NCBI RefSeq assembly: GCF_012726235.1
Contig: NZ_JAASAH010000009.1
Coordinates: forward strand, 186,001 to 250,000
Length of the DNA: 64,000 nucleotides
Origin: Streptomyces sp. HNM0574
GTDB taxonomy: Bacteria > Actinomycetota > Actinomycetes > Streptomycetales > Streptomycetaceae
Reading direction: 5' to 3'
The notes beneath the pieces were generated by a model, which was not told the origin of the DNA, ran no database searches, and worked only from the letters and a program-made list of their open reading frames with translations. Of the stretch, positions 18,284 through 27,089 are shown one piece after another (positions within the stretch are counted from its first letter, which is position 1; each line of letters starts with the position of its first letter). The translations under genes and the position numbers were made by a program.

Positions 18284-19312
18284 ATGAAGATCGGGATCGT
18301 CGGAGCCACCGGTCAGGTCGGCAGCGTGATGCGCGAGATTCTGGCGGAGCGTGAGTTCCCGGTCGACGAGCTGCGGCTGTTCGCCTCGGCCCGTTCCGCC
18401 GGCCGGACGCTGCCCTGGAAGGACGGCGAGGTCACCGTCGAGGACGCGGCCACCGCCGACTACTCCGGCCTCGACATCGTCCTGTTCTCCGCGGGCGGCG
18501 CCACGTCCAAGGCGATCGCGGAGAAGGTCGCGGCCCAGGGCCCGGTCGTGATCGACAACTCCTCGGCCTGGCGCCTCGACCCCGAGGTCCCGCTGGTCGT
18601 CTCCGAGGTGAACCCCGAGGCGGCGCTGCAGCGTCCGAAGGGCATCATCGCCAACCCGAACTGCACCACCATGGCCGCGATGCCCGTGCTGCGCCCGCTG
18701 CACGAGGAGGCGGGGCTGGCCGCGCTGGTCGTCTCCACGTACCAGGCCGTCTCCGGCAGCGGCCTCGCCGGTGTCTCCGAGCTGAACGAGCAGGCCACCA
18801 AGGCCGTCGAGAGCGACGCCTCCCGCCTCGCCTTCGACGGTGACGCCGTGGACTTCCCGGCCCCGGACAAGTTCAAGCGCCCGATCGCCTTCAACGTGGT
18901 GCCGGTCGCCGGCTCGGTCGTCGACGACGGCTCGGAGGAGACGGACGAGGAGCAGAAGCTCCGCAACGAGAGCCGCAAGATCCTCGACGTCCCGGAGCTG
19001 AAGGTCTCGGGCACCTGCGTCCGCGTCCCGGTCTTCACCGGCCACTCGCTCCAGGTCAACGCCCGCTTCGAGCGCCCCATTTCGCCCGCGCGCGCCAAGG
19101 AACTGCTCGCCGGCGCCCCCGGCGTCGCGCTCTCGGAGATCCCCACCCCGCTCCAGTCGGCCGGTGCGGACGCGAGCTACGTCGGCCGGATCCGCCAGGA
19201 CGAGACGGTCGAGCACGGCCTGTCGCTCTTCCTCTCCAACGACAACCTCCGCAAGGGCGCGGCGCTGAACGCCGTCCAGATCGCGGAGCTCGTCGCCGCC
19301 GAGAAGAAGTAA
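18284..19312 (+). CDS. asd: Aspartate-semialdehyde dehydrogenase
   Basis: Converts beta-aspartyl phosphate to L-aspartate semialdehyde with NADPH, the branch step toward lysine/diaminopimelate, threonine, methionine and isoleucine, and hence peptidoglycan. The 342 residues start with the Rossmann loop GATGQVGS (7-14); the nucleophile is Cys127 in NPNCTT, with substrate-binding STYQAVSGSGLAG and catalytic His in VFTGHSLQVN. AAGGAG lies 5 nt before the ATG. Aspartokinase is not adjacent, although the two are often paired in actinobacteria, so this may be a second asd copy or a relocated one. A strong two-way terminator follows. Confidence 0.95.
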   Translation: MKIGIVGATGQVGSVMREILAEREFPVDELRLFASARSAGRTLPWKDGEVTVEDAATADYSGLDIVLFSAGGATSKAIAEKVAAQGPVVIDNSSAWRLDPEVPLVVSEVNPEAALQRPKGIIANPNCTTMAAMPVLRPLHEEAGLAALVVSTYQAVSGSGLAGVSELNEQATKAVESDASRLAFDGDAVDFPAPDKFKRPIAFNVVPVAGSVVDDGSEETDEEQKLRNESRKILDVPELKVSGTCVRVPVFTGHSLQVNARFERPISPARAKELLAGAPGVALSEIPTPLQSAGADASYVGRIRQDETVEHGLSLFLSNDNLRKGAALNAVQIAELVAAEKK

Positions 19313-19327
19313 CGGCGCCACCACGCA

Positions 19328-19358
19328 CGGAACCCCCGGCCTCGGGTCGGGGGTTCCG
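19328..19358. terminator. Two-way terminator between asd and S1 protease gene
   Basis: CGGAACCCCCG (19328-19338) pairs perfectly with CGGGGGTTCCG (19348-19358) around a 9-nt loop, between two converging genes. Confidence 0.88.
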
Positions 19359-19373
19359 CTGCGTTTCGCGGTG

Positions 19374-20450
19374 TTACGGGAGCTGGGCGCCGACGGCCTC
19401 AAGGGCCGCGGGGACCGGCTGGAAGTAGGTCTCGCCGCCCGAGGAGCAGTCGCCGCTGCCGCCGGAGGTGAGGCCCAGGGCCTTGTCACCGGCGAAGAGC
19501 GAGCCGCCGCTGTCGCCGGGCTCGGCGCAGACGTCGGTCTGGATCAGGCCGTTGACGGTGCCCTCGGGGTACGAGACGGAGGCGTCGAGCGCCTTGACCG
19601 TGCCCTCGTGGACCTGGGTGGTGCTGCCGCTGCGGGTGACCTTCTGGCCGACCTCGGCGTTGGCCGCGCCGCTGATCTTCTGCGTGCTGCCGTTGTAGAG
19701 GTTGACCTCGCTCGGCGCGTCGGTCTGGCCGGTGTACGTGGCGACACCGTAGTCCGCGCCCGGGAACTTGCCCTCGCCGCTCTTGGCGATCTCCTGGCCG
19801 CTCTGGCTGTCGGACCAGCTGTCGACGGCGGTGGTGCAGTGACCGGCCGTCAGGAACCCGGGCTTGCCGCCCACGGTGACGTTGAAGCCGAGGGAGCAGC
19901 GGCTGCCGCCGCCGTAGATGGCGTCGCCACCGGCGATCTTGGTGGTGAACTCGCCCTTGCTGCGCTTGAGTTCGGCCCGGCCGTCCTGCGCGGCGATCTG
20001 CTTCTTCAGCTTCTCGAGCTCGGCGCCCTTGACGGTCTTGTCGGCCGTGACGACGACCTTGTTCGTCTTGACGTCCACCGCGCGCGAGGTGCCGGTGACG
20101 TCCTTCGCGGTCAGGGTGTCCTTGGCCGAGTTCAGCTGGTTCAGCGTGTGCTGAACGACCTTGGCCTCGGCGCCCGCGGACTCGACGACCTTCTTGGCCG
20201 CCTCGTTCGTGACGTTGACAACGAGCTTCTTGGCCTGCGCGTCGTAGTACGAGCCCGCGTCGTCCTTGATCTTCGAGGTGAGCTGCGAGGCGAGCGTCGA
20301 AGCGGACCCGGCGGAGAGGGTCTTGACGCTGGGGGTGCTCTCCTCAGCGGCGTTGGCGTTCGACAGCGTCAGGGTCCCGGCGACGAGGGCCGCCACGCCG
20401 GCGCCCGCGATGGCCACACGTCCCGTGGATATGCGTCGCTTGTGTCTCAA
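19374..20450 (-). CDS. Secreted S1 family peptidase with alpha-lytic-type propeptide (streptogrisin-like)
   Basis: A 358-residue prepro-protease. Residues 1-34 are a signal peptide (RHKRR, hydrophobic core, ANA). Residues 35-170 are the alpha-lytic protease pro-domain that folds and inhibits the enzyme. The mature chymotrypsin-fold domain begins near IAGGDAIYGGG at 172 and has the triad His204 (TAGHC), Asp233 (GADYGVATY) and Ser314 (EPGDSGGS), with Cys pairs for disulfides. The start is an unusual TTG chosen for GGAGG 7 nt upstream; the longer frame in front has no signal-peptide logic. Secreted nutrient or developmental proteolysis is likely. It converges with asd. Confidence 0.92.
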   Translation of the reverse strand: MRHKRRISTGRVAIAGAGVAALVAGTLTLSNANAAEESTPSVKTLSAGSASTLASQLTSKIKDDAGSYYDAQAKKLVVNVTNEAAKKVVESAGAEAKVVQHTLNQLNSAKDTLTAKDVTGTSRAVDVKTNKVVVTADKTVKGAELEKLKKQIAAQDGRAELKRSKGEFTTKIAGGDAIYGGGSRCSLGFNVTVGGKPGFLTAGHCTTAVDSWSDSQSGQEIAKSGEGKFPGADYGVATYTGQTDAPSEVNLYNGSTQKISGAANAEVGQKVTRSGSTTQVHEGTVKALDASVSYPEGTVNGLIQTDVCAEPGDSGGSLFAGDKALGLTSGGSGDCSSGGETYFQPVPAALEAVGAQLP

Positions 20451-20730
20451 CTTCAAACCTCCAGTGGGGGGGTGGGAGCCGTTGGTGGATACGGTGTGAA
20501 CGGCCCCGGAGGAAGGACGGACACCACTCCCCTCCCCGAGGGAAGTCGCGTCCATGCCAACTCGTGGCGCCGAGTATGGCGAGAACGCGGCGCGGCACAC
20601 AAGCCTTGGTGCGCGTCAGCTCACGCGAACCACCGGAGAATTGGCCCGTATCAGCCGCTCCGACGTGCACAACTCGACGGCGGAGCAGTGGAGTTGGGGC
20701 ACAGAATCCCCACAGGCAGGGCACAGGAAA

Positions 20731-20755
20731 AGCGCGGCGCCGATGGCGCCGCGCT
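20731..20755 (-). terminator. Hairpin terminator after slipin gene
   Basis: AGCGCGGCGCC (20731-20741) pairs with GGCGCCGCGCT (20745-20755), 11 bp and a 3-nt loop, about 40 nt past the slipin stop on the minus strand. The rest of the 342-bp gap (20451-20792) must hold the protease promoter, but I see no clear match. Confidence 0.8.
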
Positions 20756-20792
20756 CTCCGGGTCCGTTACGGATCTGTCCGGTTGTCGACCC

Positions 20793-21803
20793 TCAACTTC
20801 CGGAGTCAGGACGTGACTCGGGGGGCTCGCCCCGCTCGTCACCGGTTCCCGGTTCCGCGTCCCGTTTGCGTCCTCTGAGCCGTTCGTCCAGCTCCTCCTC
20901 GTGCTGCCGGAGTTCGGCCTCGTCCAGCATGCCCAGTGCCCGCAGCTCCTCCAGCGCCTTGACCTCCTCCGGCGCGACGGCCTCGGGGTCCTCCTCGCCG
21001 CCCGCGGGCCGGTCGGTCCTGGACGTCTCCACGCGGGTGGCGCCGCCGGGAGCGGCCTCGTGCCCCTCCAGGAAGCGCAGCAGCTCGACGGGGAAGGGCA
21101 GCACCAGCGTCGAGTTCTTCTCCGTGGCGACGGACGCGACGGTCTGCAGCAGCCGCAGCTGGAGGGCGGCCGGGCTCTGCGACATCCGGTCGGCGGCCTC
21201 GGAGAGCTTCTTGGACGCCTGGAGCTCGGCGTCCGCGTTGATGACCCGGGCGCGCTTGTCACGCTGTGCCTCGGCCTGGCGTGCCATCGAGCGCTTCATC
21301 GTCTCCGGGAGCGAGACGTCCTTGATCTCCACCCGGTCCACGGTGACGCCCCAGTCCACCGCCGGGCTGTCGATCATCAACTCCAGCCCCTCGTTGAGCT
21401 TCTCGCGGTTGGAGAGCAGGTCGTCCAGGTCGCTCTTGCCGATGATCGAGCGCAGCGAGGTCTGTGCCATCTGCGCGACCGCGAAGCGGTAGTCCTCGAC
21501 CTTGATGATCGCGTCGGTCGGGTTGACGACCTTGAAGTAGACGACCGCGTCCACCCGCACGGTGACGTTGTCGTGCGTGATGCCCTCCTGGGCCGGCACC
21601 GGCAGCGTCACGATCTGCAGGTTCACCTTCTGCAGCCGGTCGACCCCCGGCACGATCATGGTGAACCCGGGCTGCCGGAGCCCCTCACGCACCCGGCCGA
21701 GGCGGAAGACCAGTCCCCGTTCGTACTGCCTCACCACGCGGGCCGCCGCCGCCACGTACAGCGCCCCGCCCGAGAGTCCCGCGGCCAGCAGCTCCATGAG
21801 CAT
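20793..21803 (-). CDS. Slipin/stomatin-like SPFH (band 7) membrane protein
   Basis: A 336-residue SPFH protein. A single N-terminal hydrophobic segment (LLAAGLSGGALYVAAAA) is followed by RVVRQYERGLVFRLGRV, the classic stomatin entry, then VPGVDRLQKVNLQIVTLPVPAQEGITHDNVTVRVDAVVYFKV (given in part) and a helical stretch ending near residue 245. The C-terminal 90 residues include EEVKALEELRALGMLDEAEL, which looks like a SHOCT-type oligomerisation helix, plus an acidic tail. Such proteins organise membrane domains and proteases; no NfeD partner is adjacent. GAGGAGG lies before the ATG. DUF1684 is 146 bp upstream on the same strand, and a terminator follows. Confidence 0.9.
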   Translation of the reverse strand: MLMELLAAGLSGGALYVAAAARVVRQYERGLVFRLGRVREGLRQPGFTMIVPGVDRLQKVNLQIVTLPVPAQEGITHDNVTVRVDAVVYFKVVNPTDAIIKVEDYRFAVAQMAQTSLRSIIGKSDLDDLLSNREKLNEGLELMIDSPAVDWGVTVDRVEIKDVSLPETMKRSMARQAEAQRDKRARVINADAELQASKKLSEAADRMSQSPAALQLRLLQTVASVATEKNSTLVLPFPVELLRFLEGHEAAPGGATRVETSRTDRPAGGEEDPEAVAPEEVKALEELRALGMLDEAELRQHEEELDERLRGRKRDAEPGTGDERGEPPESRPDSGS

Positions 21804-21949
21804 GGCGGCCTCCTCGCGTCCGAGCGGCAGACCTTCAGCGGACACTTCAACGGTAGCTCCGCCGCCGAAGGCGGGGCGACCCCGGCGACCCGGAGCCTCC
21901 GCTTCCGCCCCGCTCACGGTTCCGGTCCGGGCCGCCCGCCCGGCGGCAC

Positions 21950-22888
21950 TCAGTGTCCGGCCAGGCCCCGCTCCCCCGCCGGGAGCGCGAACGGGAGGGT
22001 GTTGCCCGGCGGCGGCAGCGGGCACAGGAAGTGGTCGGTGAAGGCGCACGGCGGCAGCGTGATCCGGTTGAAGTCCACCGTCACGGCGCCGTACGCGGCG
22101 GGCGCCTCGGTGTACAGGAACCGGAAGCGGTAGCTGCTCACGCCCGAGGTGCCGTCCGCGAGGACGGCCCACAGCCCGCCGCCCTCGACCCGCGAGACCC
22201 GCAGCGTGTGCTCGGCCCCGTCCGGCCCGGCGAAGCCGAGTTCGCCGTCGAGCCCCAGCCCCCGCTCCCGCCCGTCCGCGTTGCCGACCCGCACGCTGTG
22301 CTCGCCGCCCGCGTACGGCCGGTACGTGCCGGAGACCACCCGCGCCGGGTCGTACGGGAAGACGTCGATCCCGGCGAACACCCGGCGCAGCGCCGAGTCC
22401 GGGTCGAACACCCGCACCGCCCACTGGTCCTCACGCCGCATCAGCACCAGCCGCCGCTCCCCGTAGGAGACGCGGGACGAGGCGGGCGGGCCGCCGTCCT
22501 CCGTCAGCAGCACCCGGCCGGTGAGCAGTTCGCCGTCCACCGCGAGCCCGTCGGAGACGTGCGCCTCCAGCAGCACGCCGCCGCCGTCCGCCTCAAGGGT
22601 CCACTGCCCCGGCACGCCCTCGATCCTCCCGTGCTCCACAGCCGACGGACCGTCACCGACCGCAGCCGCCAAGCCGGTTCCGCTTCCGGCCCCGGTGCCG
22701 GTTCCGGTTGCGGGCGGGCCGACCTCGGTGATCCAGTGCGTCCCGGTCACCGAGAGCGGGCCGTACGGCGCCGACACGGAGGCGAGGCGCCCCTCGTGCC
22801 AGCGCAGCCAGGCCGCCTCGCCCCGCTCCTCGCCGCCCTCGCCGTCGGCCGGTTCGTCCCGCTGCTGTGCGTGCGTGTCTGCGCTCAT
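21950..22888 (-). CDS. DUF1684 domain protein
   Basis: A 312-residue cytoplasmic protein of the DUF1684 family. The start at ATG 22888 begins MSADTHAQQ; an entry WLRWHEGRLASVSAPYGPLSVTGTHW opens the domain. Its conserved end motif is clear: YRFRFLYTEAPAAYGAVTVDFNR, then LPPCAFTDHFLCPLPPPGN, with an invariant-looking Cys and acidic-aromatic cluster. A Gly/Thr/Ser repeat (TGTGTGAGSGTG) sits near residue 65. The family has no settled biochemical role that I know of. It is divergent from the SepF-like gene across a 338-bp gap and sits upstream of the slipin gene. Confidence 0.82.
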   Translation of the reverse strand: MSADTHAQQRDEPADGEGGEERGEAAWLRWHEGRLASVSAPYGPLSVTGTHWITEVGPPATGTGTGAGSGTGLAAAVGDGPSAVEHGRIEGVPGQWTLEADGGGVLLEAHVSDGLAVDGELLTGRVLLTEDGGPPASSRVSYGERRLVLMRREDQWAVRVFDPDSALRRVFAGIDVFPYDPARVVSGTYRPYAGGEHSVRVGNADGRERGLGLDGELGFAGPDGAEHTLRVSRVEGGGLWAVLADGTSGVSSYRFRFLYTEAPAAYGAVTVDFNRITLPPCAFTDHFLCPLPPPGNTLPFALPAGERGLAGH

Positions 22889-23226
22889 GGCCCCGACCGT
22901 AGACGGCGCCGCCGCCGGGCCGTGGCGGCCCGCCGGACGCCCGCGGTCATCCTGCGCCGCGCGCAGCCGAACTGACGGCCCGTCGGTCACTCGTCTGTCC
23001 GCACGGCCACCCGTACGGCGGCTCCGGCCCGATCCTTCGCACCGTCAGCACCCCTGTGCCGCAAGAGCCCTGATCCGAAGCGGGATGTTCCGTACCCCTG
23101 TTCTGCACCAGTACCGTCACGAATCACGAGTCGAGCGGGTATCCGCTTGGCGCATCCTCAGCATCATGGACGACCATAGAGGGGCGGACGGTAGAGGAAA
23201 CCGCGCGTAGAGGAGAGGAGGCGTCC
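22889..23226. other. Gene-free divergent region, DUF1684 and SepF-like
   Basis: This 338-bp stretch holds no convincing gene. It must carry the promoters of both divergent neighbours. The right end has the purine-rich run GAGGAGAGGAGG, a strong ribosome site for the SepF-like ATG at 23227. TTGGCG at about 23149 is a possible -35, but I see no well-spaced -10. Confidence 0.5.
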
Positions 23227-23673
23227 ATGGGATCGGTGCGCAAGGCGAGTGCCTGGCTGGGCCTCGTCGACGACAGCGAGATGCGTTACTACGACGACGA
23301 TTACGCAGAGGGGCCGGAACCCGGTGACGCCGCCCAGGAGTCGTGGGTGACCGACCCGCGGGTCCGGGTGACGGCGGAGACCGCCCAGGACCAGGGAACG
23401 CGGATCGCGACAGTCACACCCGACGGCTTCCGGGACGCCCGGGGCATCGGCGAGCTCTTCCGGGACGGCATCCCGGTCATCATGAATCTCACGACGATGG
23501 AGCCCGCCGACGCCAAGCGCGTCGTCGACTTCGCCGCCGGGCTCACCTTCGGCCTGCGGGGTTCGATCGAGCGCGTGGCGACGCGGGTCTTCCTGCTGTC
23601 CCCCGCCGACTACAAGATCGTCAGCGGTGAGGAACGCCGCACCTCCGAGGGTGGTTTCTTCAACCAGAGCTGA
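23227..23673 (+). CDS. sflA: SepF-like cell division protein, probable SflA
   Basis: A 148-residue SepF homologue. The N-terminal amphipathic membrane helix is MGSVRKASAWLGLVDD; an acidic linker (YYDDDYAEGPEPGD) leads to the C-terminal beta-alpha SepF domain from about residue 55: IATVTPDGFRDARGIGELFRDGIPVIMNLTTMEPADAKRVVDFAAGL in sections, then GSIERVATRVFLLSP. SepF tethers FtsZ to the membrane. Streptomyces has three SepF-type proteins; this one lies outside the dcw cluster and is shorter than SepF proper, and by remembered synteny (SCO1749) it is SflA, which influences polar growth and branching. The ATG is placed by GAGGAGG. It ends 15 bp from the convergent dehydrogenase gene. Confidence 0.85.
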   Translation: MGSVRKASAWLGLVDDSEMRYYDDDYAEGPEPGDAAQESWVTDPRVRVTAETAQDQGTRIATVTPDGFRDARGIGELFRDGIPVIMNLTTMEPADAKRVVDFAAGLTFGLRGSIERVATRVFLLSPADYKIVSGEERRTSEGGFFNQS

Positions 23674-23688
23674 GCCCGGCGGGGCCGC

Positions 23689-24870
23689 TCACCGGAACGC
23701 GTCGATGCCGGTGAGCGCCTTGCCGAGCACCAGCTGATGCATCTCGACGGTGCCCTCGTAGGTGAGCACGGACTCCAGGTTCGTCGCGTGCCGCATCACG
23801 GGGTACTCCAGCGAGATGCCGTTGGCTCCCATCACCGTCCGCGCGGTGCGGCAGATCTCGATCGCCTCCCGCACGTTGTTGAGCTTGCCGAAGCTCACCT
23901 GCTCGGGACGGAGCCGTCCGGCGTCCATCCGCCGCCCCAGGTGGTGCGCCAGCAGGACGCCCTTGTGCAGCTCCACCGCCATGTCGGCGAACTTCGCCTG
24001 GGTGATCTGGAATCCGGCGATCGGCTTGCCGAACTGCTCACGGGACGTGGCGTATTCCAGCGCCGCGTCGAAGCAGGCACGGGCGGCGCCCATCGCGCCC
24101 CAGACGATGCCGTAGCGCGCGTGGCTCAGGCAGGACAGCGGGCCGCGCAGGCCGGTGACCTCGGGCAGCACCGCGTCCGCCGGCAGCCGCACCTCGTCCA
24201 GCACCAGCTCGCTGGTGACGGAGGCGCGCAGGGACAGCTTGTGCTTGATCTCGGGCGCGGAGAAGCCCGGGCTGTCGGTGGGGACGACGAAGCCGCGGAT
24301 GCCCTCGTCGGTGCGGGCCCAGACGACGGCGACGTCGGCGACCGAGCCGTTGGTGATCCACATCTTGCGGCCGGTCAGCACCCAGTCGCCCCCGTCGCGC
24401 TTGGCGTGGGTGCGCATGCCCGCGGGGTCGGAGCCGTGGTCGGGCTCGGTCAGGCCGAAGCAGCCGATGGCCTCGCCCGCCGCCATCGCGGGCAGCCAGC
24501 GCTGCTTCTGCTCCTCGCTGCCGAACCGGTGGATCGCGTACATCGCAAGCGAGCCCTGCACCGACACCAGGGAGCGGATGCCGGAGTCGGCGGCCTCCAG
24601 CTCCAGGCAGGCCAGCCCGTACTGCACGGCGCTGGCGCCCGCGCAGCCGTAGCCCTGCAGGGACATGCCGAGCGCCCCGATGGAGCCCAGTTCGCGGGCG
24701 AGTTCGCGGATGCCGGGGAGTTCGCCGCTCTCGTACCACTCGGCGACGTGCGGGAGGACGCGGTCGGCTGCCCAGTCGCGGACGGTGCCGCGTACGGCCC
24801 GGTCCTCGTCGCTCAGCAGGTCGTCGATCCCCAGCGGGTCCTCGACGGCGAACGCGGGCAGCGAACTCAT
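23689..24870 (-). CDS. Acyl-CoA dehydrogenase, glutaryl-CoA dehydrogenase-like
   Basis: A 393-residue FAD-dependent acyl-CoA dehydrogenase. N-terminal helical domain, then the FAD site CFGLTEPDHGSDPAGM, the middle beta domain (GRKMWITNGSVADVAVVWART), and the C-terminal helices with RYGIVWGAMGAARACFDAALEYATSREQFGKPI. The catalytic base is Glu372 in LTYEGTVEMHQLVLGKALTG, the pattern of glutaryl-CoA dehydrogenases, which also decarboxylate to crotonyl-CoA. An Arg in RYGIVWG region is also typical of that group. GGAGG precedes the ATG. Lysine or tryptophan breakdown is therefore plausible, but substrate is not proven. The MFS gene lies 94 bp upstream, same strand. Confidence 0.88.
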   Translation of the reverse strand: MSSLPAFAVEDPLGIDDLLSDEDRAVRGTVRDWAADRVLPHVAEWYESGELPGIRELARELGSIGALGMSLQGYGCAGASAVQYGLACLELEAADSGIRSLVSVQGSLAMYAIHRFGSEEQKQRWLPAMAAGEAIGCFGLTEPDHGSDPAGMRTHAKRDGGDWVLTGRKMWITNGSVADVAVVWARTDEGIRGFVVPTDSPGFSAPEIKHKLSLRASVTSELVLDEVRLPADAVLPEVTGLRGPLSCLSHARYGIVWGAMGAARACFDAALEYATSREQFGKPIAGFQITQAKFADMAVELHKGVLLAHHLGRRMDAGRLRPEQVSFGKLNNVREAIEICRTARTVMGANGISLEYPVMRHATNLESVLTYEGTVEMHQLVLGKALTGIDAFR

Positions 24871-24964
24871 GGTGCCTCCGGCAGGGAAGATCGAATCGGC
24901 TCGGAGCGACGCTACGACCGGCCCGCGGACCTCCACAAGAGGCCGCCGGGCCCCGCTCCCGCCG

Positions 24965-26548
24965 TCAGTCCGCCTCGCCGGAGTCCGTCGTCATCGTGCG
25001 GGGCAGGCGCAGGGCGGCGAGGGCGCCGAGGAGCAGCAGGGCCGCGCTGACCGCGAGGGTCACGTGCAGGCCGTGCACGAAGGCGTCGCGTGCGGCCTCC
25101 CGGAGCGCGTGCCCGGCGGAGCCGCCGAGGCCCTCGGAGACGCTGTACGCCTCGCCCAGCGAGTGCCCGGCGTCGCTCCCGGCCTTGGCCGGTACCCCTT
25201 TGACGTCCCGCACGCCGGGCGCGTACGCCGCGTTCATCACGCTGCCGAGCAGCGCGATGCCGACGCCGGCGCCGAGCTGGTACGCCGTCTCGCCGACGGC
25301 CGCCGCGCCCCCGGACTGGCCGGAGGGCGCCTCGCTCAGCATCGACTCGTAACAGCCGAACAGCGTGGTCTCCAGGCCGAACCCGAGCAGCACGAACGAG
25401 CCGATCAGCAGCTCGGGGCGGTCGTGCTGGCCGACCCCGGTGAGGCAGAGCACGGCGACGGCGGTGAGCACGAAGCCGAGCGCGACCATCGTCCGGGGCC
25501 CGAGCCACTGGAGCATCCGCGAGCCGAGCAGTCCGGCGACGATCGCGGCGACGGAGAGCGGCAGCAGCCGCAGCCCCGTCTCCAGCGGGGAGAGCCCGAG
25601 GACGAGCTGGAGGTACTGCGCGGCGAGCAGCGCCAGCCCGACCAGGGCCAGCACCGTCAGCACGATGCAGCCGACGGCCGTGCCGAAGGCGGGCCTGGCG
25701 ACGGTCCGGAAGTCGATGAGGGGGTAGCGGCGGCGGCGCTGTCTGCGCACGAACAGGGCGAGGAGGACGGCGCCCAGGAGGAGCGCGGCCGTCGGGCCCG
25801 GTGCGAGGTCGCCGGTGCCGATCTGCTTGATGCCGAGGATCACCCCGAACAGGCCGAGCACCGCCATCAGCGCGCCCACCAGGTCCCACGGGCCGTCCGC
25901 CTCGCTGTAGGACTCGGGCAGCAGCCAGCGTCCGACGAGGAGTCCGGCCGCCATCAGCGGGATGTTGACCAGGAAGACGGAGCCCCACCAGAAGTGCTCC
26001 AGCAGCGCCCCGCCGACGAGCGGTCCGACGGCGGCCCCCACGGCCGCGACGGCGCTCCAGATCCCGACGGCGAGGGCGCGTTCGCGCCGGTCGGGGAAGA
26101 CGTGCCGGAGGATCGAGAGCGTGGCCGGCATGACCATGGCCCCGCCGACGCCGAGCAGCGCGCGGGCCCCGATCAGCACGCCGGGGGTGTGCGCGTAGGC
26201 GGCGAGCGCGGAGGCGACGGCGAACAGCGCGTACCCGAACAGCAGCACGCGCCGTCTGCCGATCCGGTCCCCGAGGGTGCCGAAGAGGATCAGCAGGGAG
26301 GCGGTGACGAGCGGGTAGGCGTCGACGATCCAGAGCAGTTCGACGGCGCCGGGGCGCAGGTCCTCGGAGACGGCCGGCACCGCGACGTGCAGCACCGTGG
26401 CGTCCACGGCGACGATCAGCAGGCTGGCGCAGAGAACGACGAGCACGGCCCAGCGGTTCGCGCCCCCGACGGGTACGGGGCGCCCGCCTCCGGCCTGTGC
26501 GGGAACGCCCGACGCCTTCCGGCCCCCGGCCGTGGTCGTCCCGGGCAT
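24965..26548 (-). CDS. MFS drug exporter, DHA2 family (14 helices)
   Basis: A 527-residue proton-driven exporter of the QacA/EmrB type. Fourteen hydrophobic helices can be counted. Helix 1 has LLIVAVDATVLHVAVPAVSEDL (motif D1), the loop after helix 2 has GTLGDRIGRRRVLLFG (motif A), and helix 5 has SAVAAVGAAVGPLVGG (motif C of drug:H+ antiporters). A loop between helices 13 and 14 is Gly/Ala/Ser-rich (VRDVKGVPAKAGSDAG). The ATG has GAGGAGG 7 nt upstream. No TetR or MarR regulator is adjacent, which is unusual for this family. Antiseptics or dyes are typical substrates; none can be assigned here. Confidence 0.9.
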   Translation of the reverse strand: MPGTTTAGGRKASGVPAQAGGGRPVPVGGANRWAVLVVLCASLLIVAVDATVLHVAVPAVSEDLRPGAVELLWIVDAYPLVTASLLILFGTLGDRIGRRRVLLFGYALFAVASALAAYAHTPGVLIGARALLGVGGAMVMPATLSILRHVFPDRRERALAVGIWSAVAAVGAAVGPLVGGALLEHFWWGSVFLVNIPLMAAGLLVGRWLLPESYSEADGPWDLVGALMAVLGLFGVILGIKQIGTGDLAPGPTAALLLGAVLLALFVRRQRRRRYPLIDFRTVARPAFGTAVGCIVLTVLALVGLALLAAQYLQLVLGLSPLETGLRLLPLSVAAIVAGLLGSRMLQWLGPRTMVALGFVLTAVAVLCLTGVGQHDRPELLIGSFVLLGFGLETTLFGCYESMLSEAPSGQSGGAAAVGETAYQLGAGVGIALLGSVMNAAYAPGVRDVKGVPAKAGSDAGHSLGEAYSVSEGLGGSAGHALREAARDAFVHGLHVTLAVSAALLLLGALAALRLPRTMTTDSGEAD

Positions 26549-27089
26549 GTATGAACCTCCTCTTGCCCTCGTTCCTTCCGGGCGTGGGGAGCACCGGACG
26601 GTGGAAGGCGGAGCGGCCGCCTGCCGGCTCGCCGCGCGGCCCGGTGCGGAGGAAGGACGAGTGGCGTCAGCGTACGCGAGTCCCCCGGACCGCCGGGTGG
26701 CGCGTCTCACCTTGTGCACCGCGACACGCCGCCTTCGCCGGGAGGAACGCGCCGCAGGTGGGAGGGGTTCCGTCCGGTACGGCCCGGCGGAGGGGACACC
26801 GCGGGGTCACCCACGGGTCACCGGGGACGGGGCCGGGCGCGGGCCCCGCGGCTTCCCCGCGCGGGGAAGGGCGCGCGTAATTCCGGATTAAGCGGCGGTG
26901 AACAACAATTCAGTGCGGGCACCCGTGAGGGGGAGAGCAATCTCGCGTCTAATACGGCGGTCAAACGTCGGATAAGCTGCGGGAATTCACGGGGGATTGG
27001 GGCGGGTGAGACGCACTCCACATCACATCGTCATCACGAACACGGGGAGCTGTCCGGTCGCCACTCGCACCCGTTGTAACGTCGATTGG
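26549..27089. other. Gene-free divergent region, MFS exporter and PAP2-like gene
   Basis: About 540 bp without a credible gene. The left half is GC-rich with codon-like bias but only shadow frames. The right part (about 26875-27085) is clearly less GC-rich, with runs such as TTCCGGATTAAG, GTGAACAACAATTCAG, TCTAATACGG and GTCGGATAAGC, as expected for promoter DNA. I cannot place a promoter with confidence. Confidence 0.45.
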
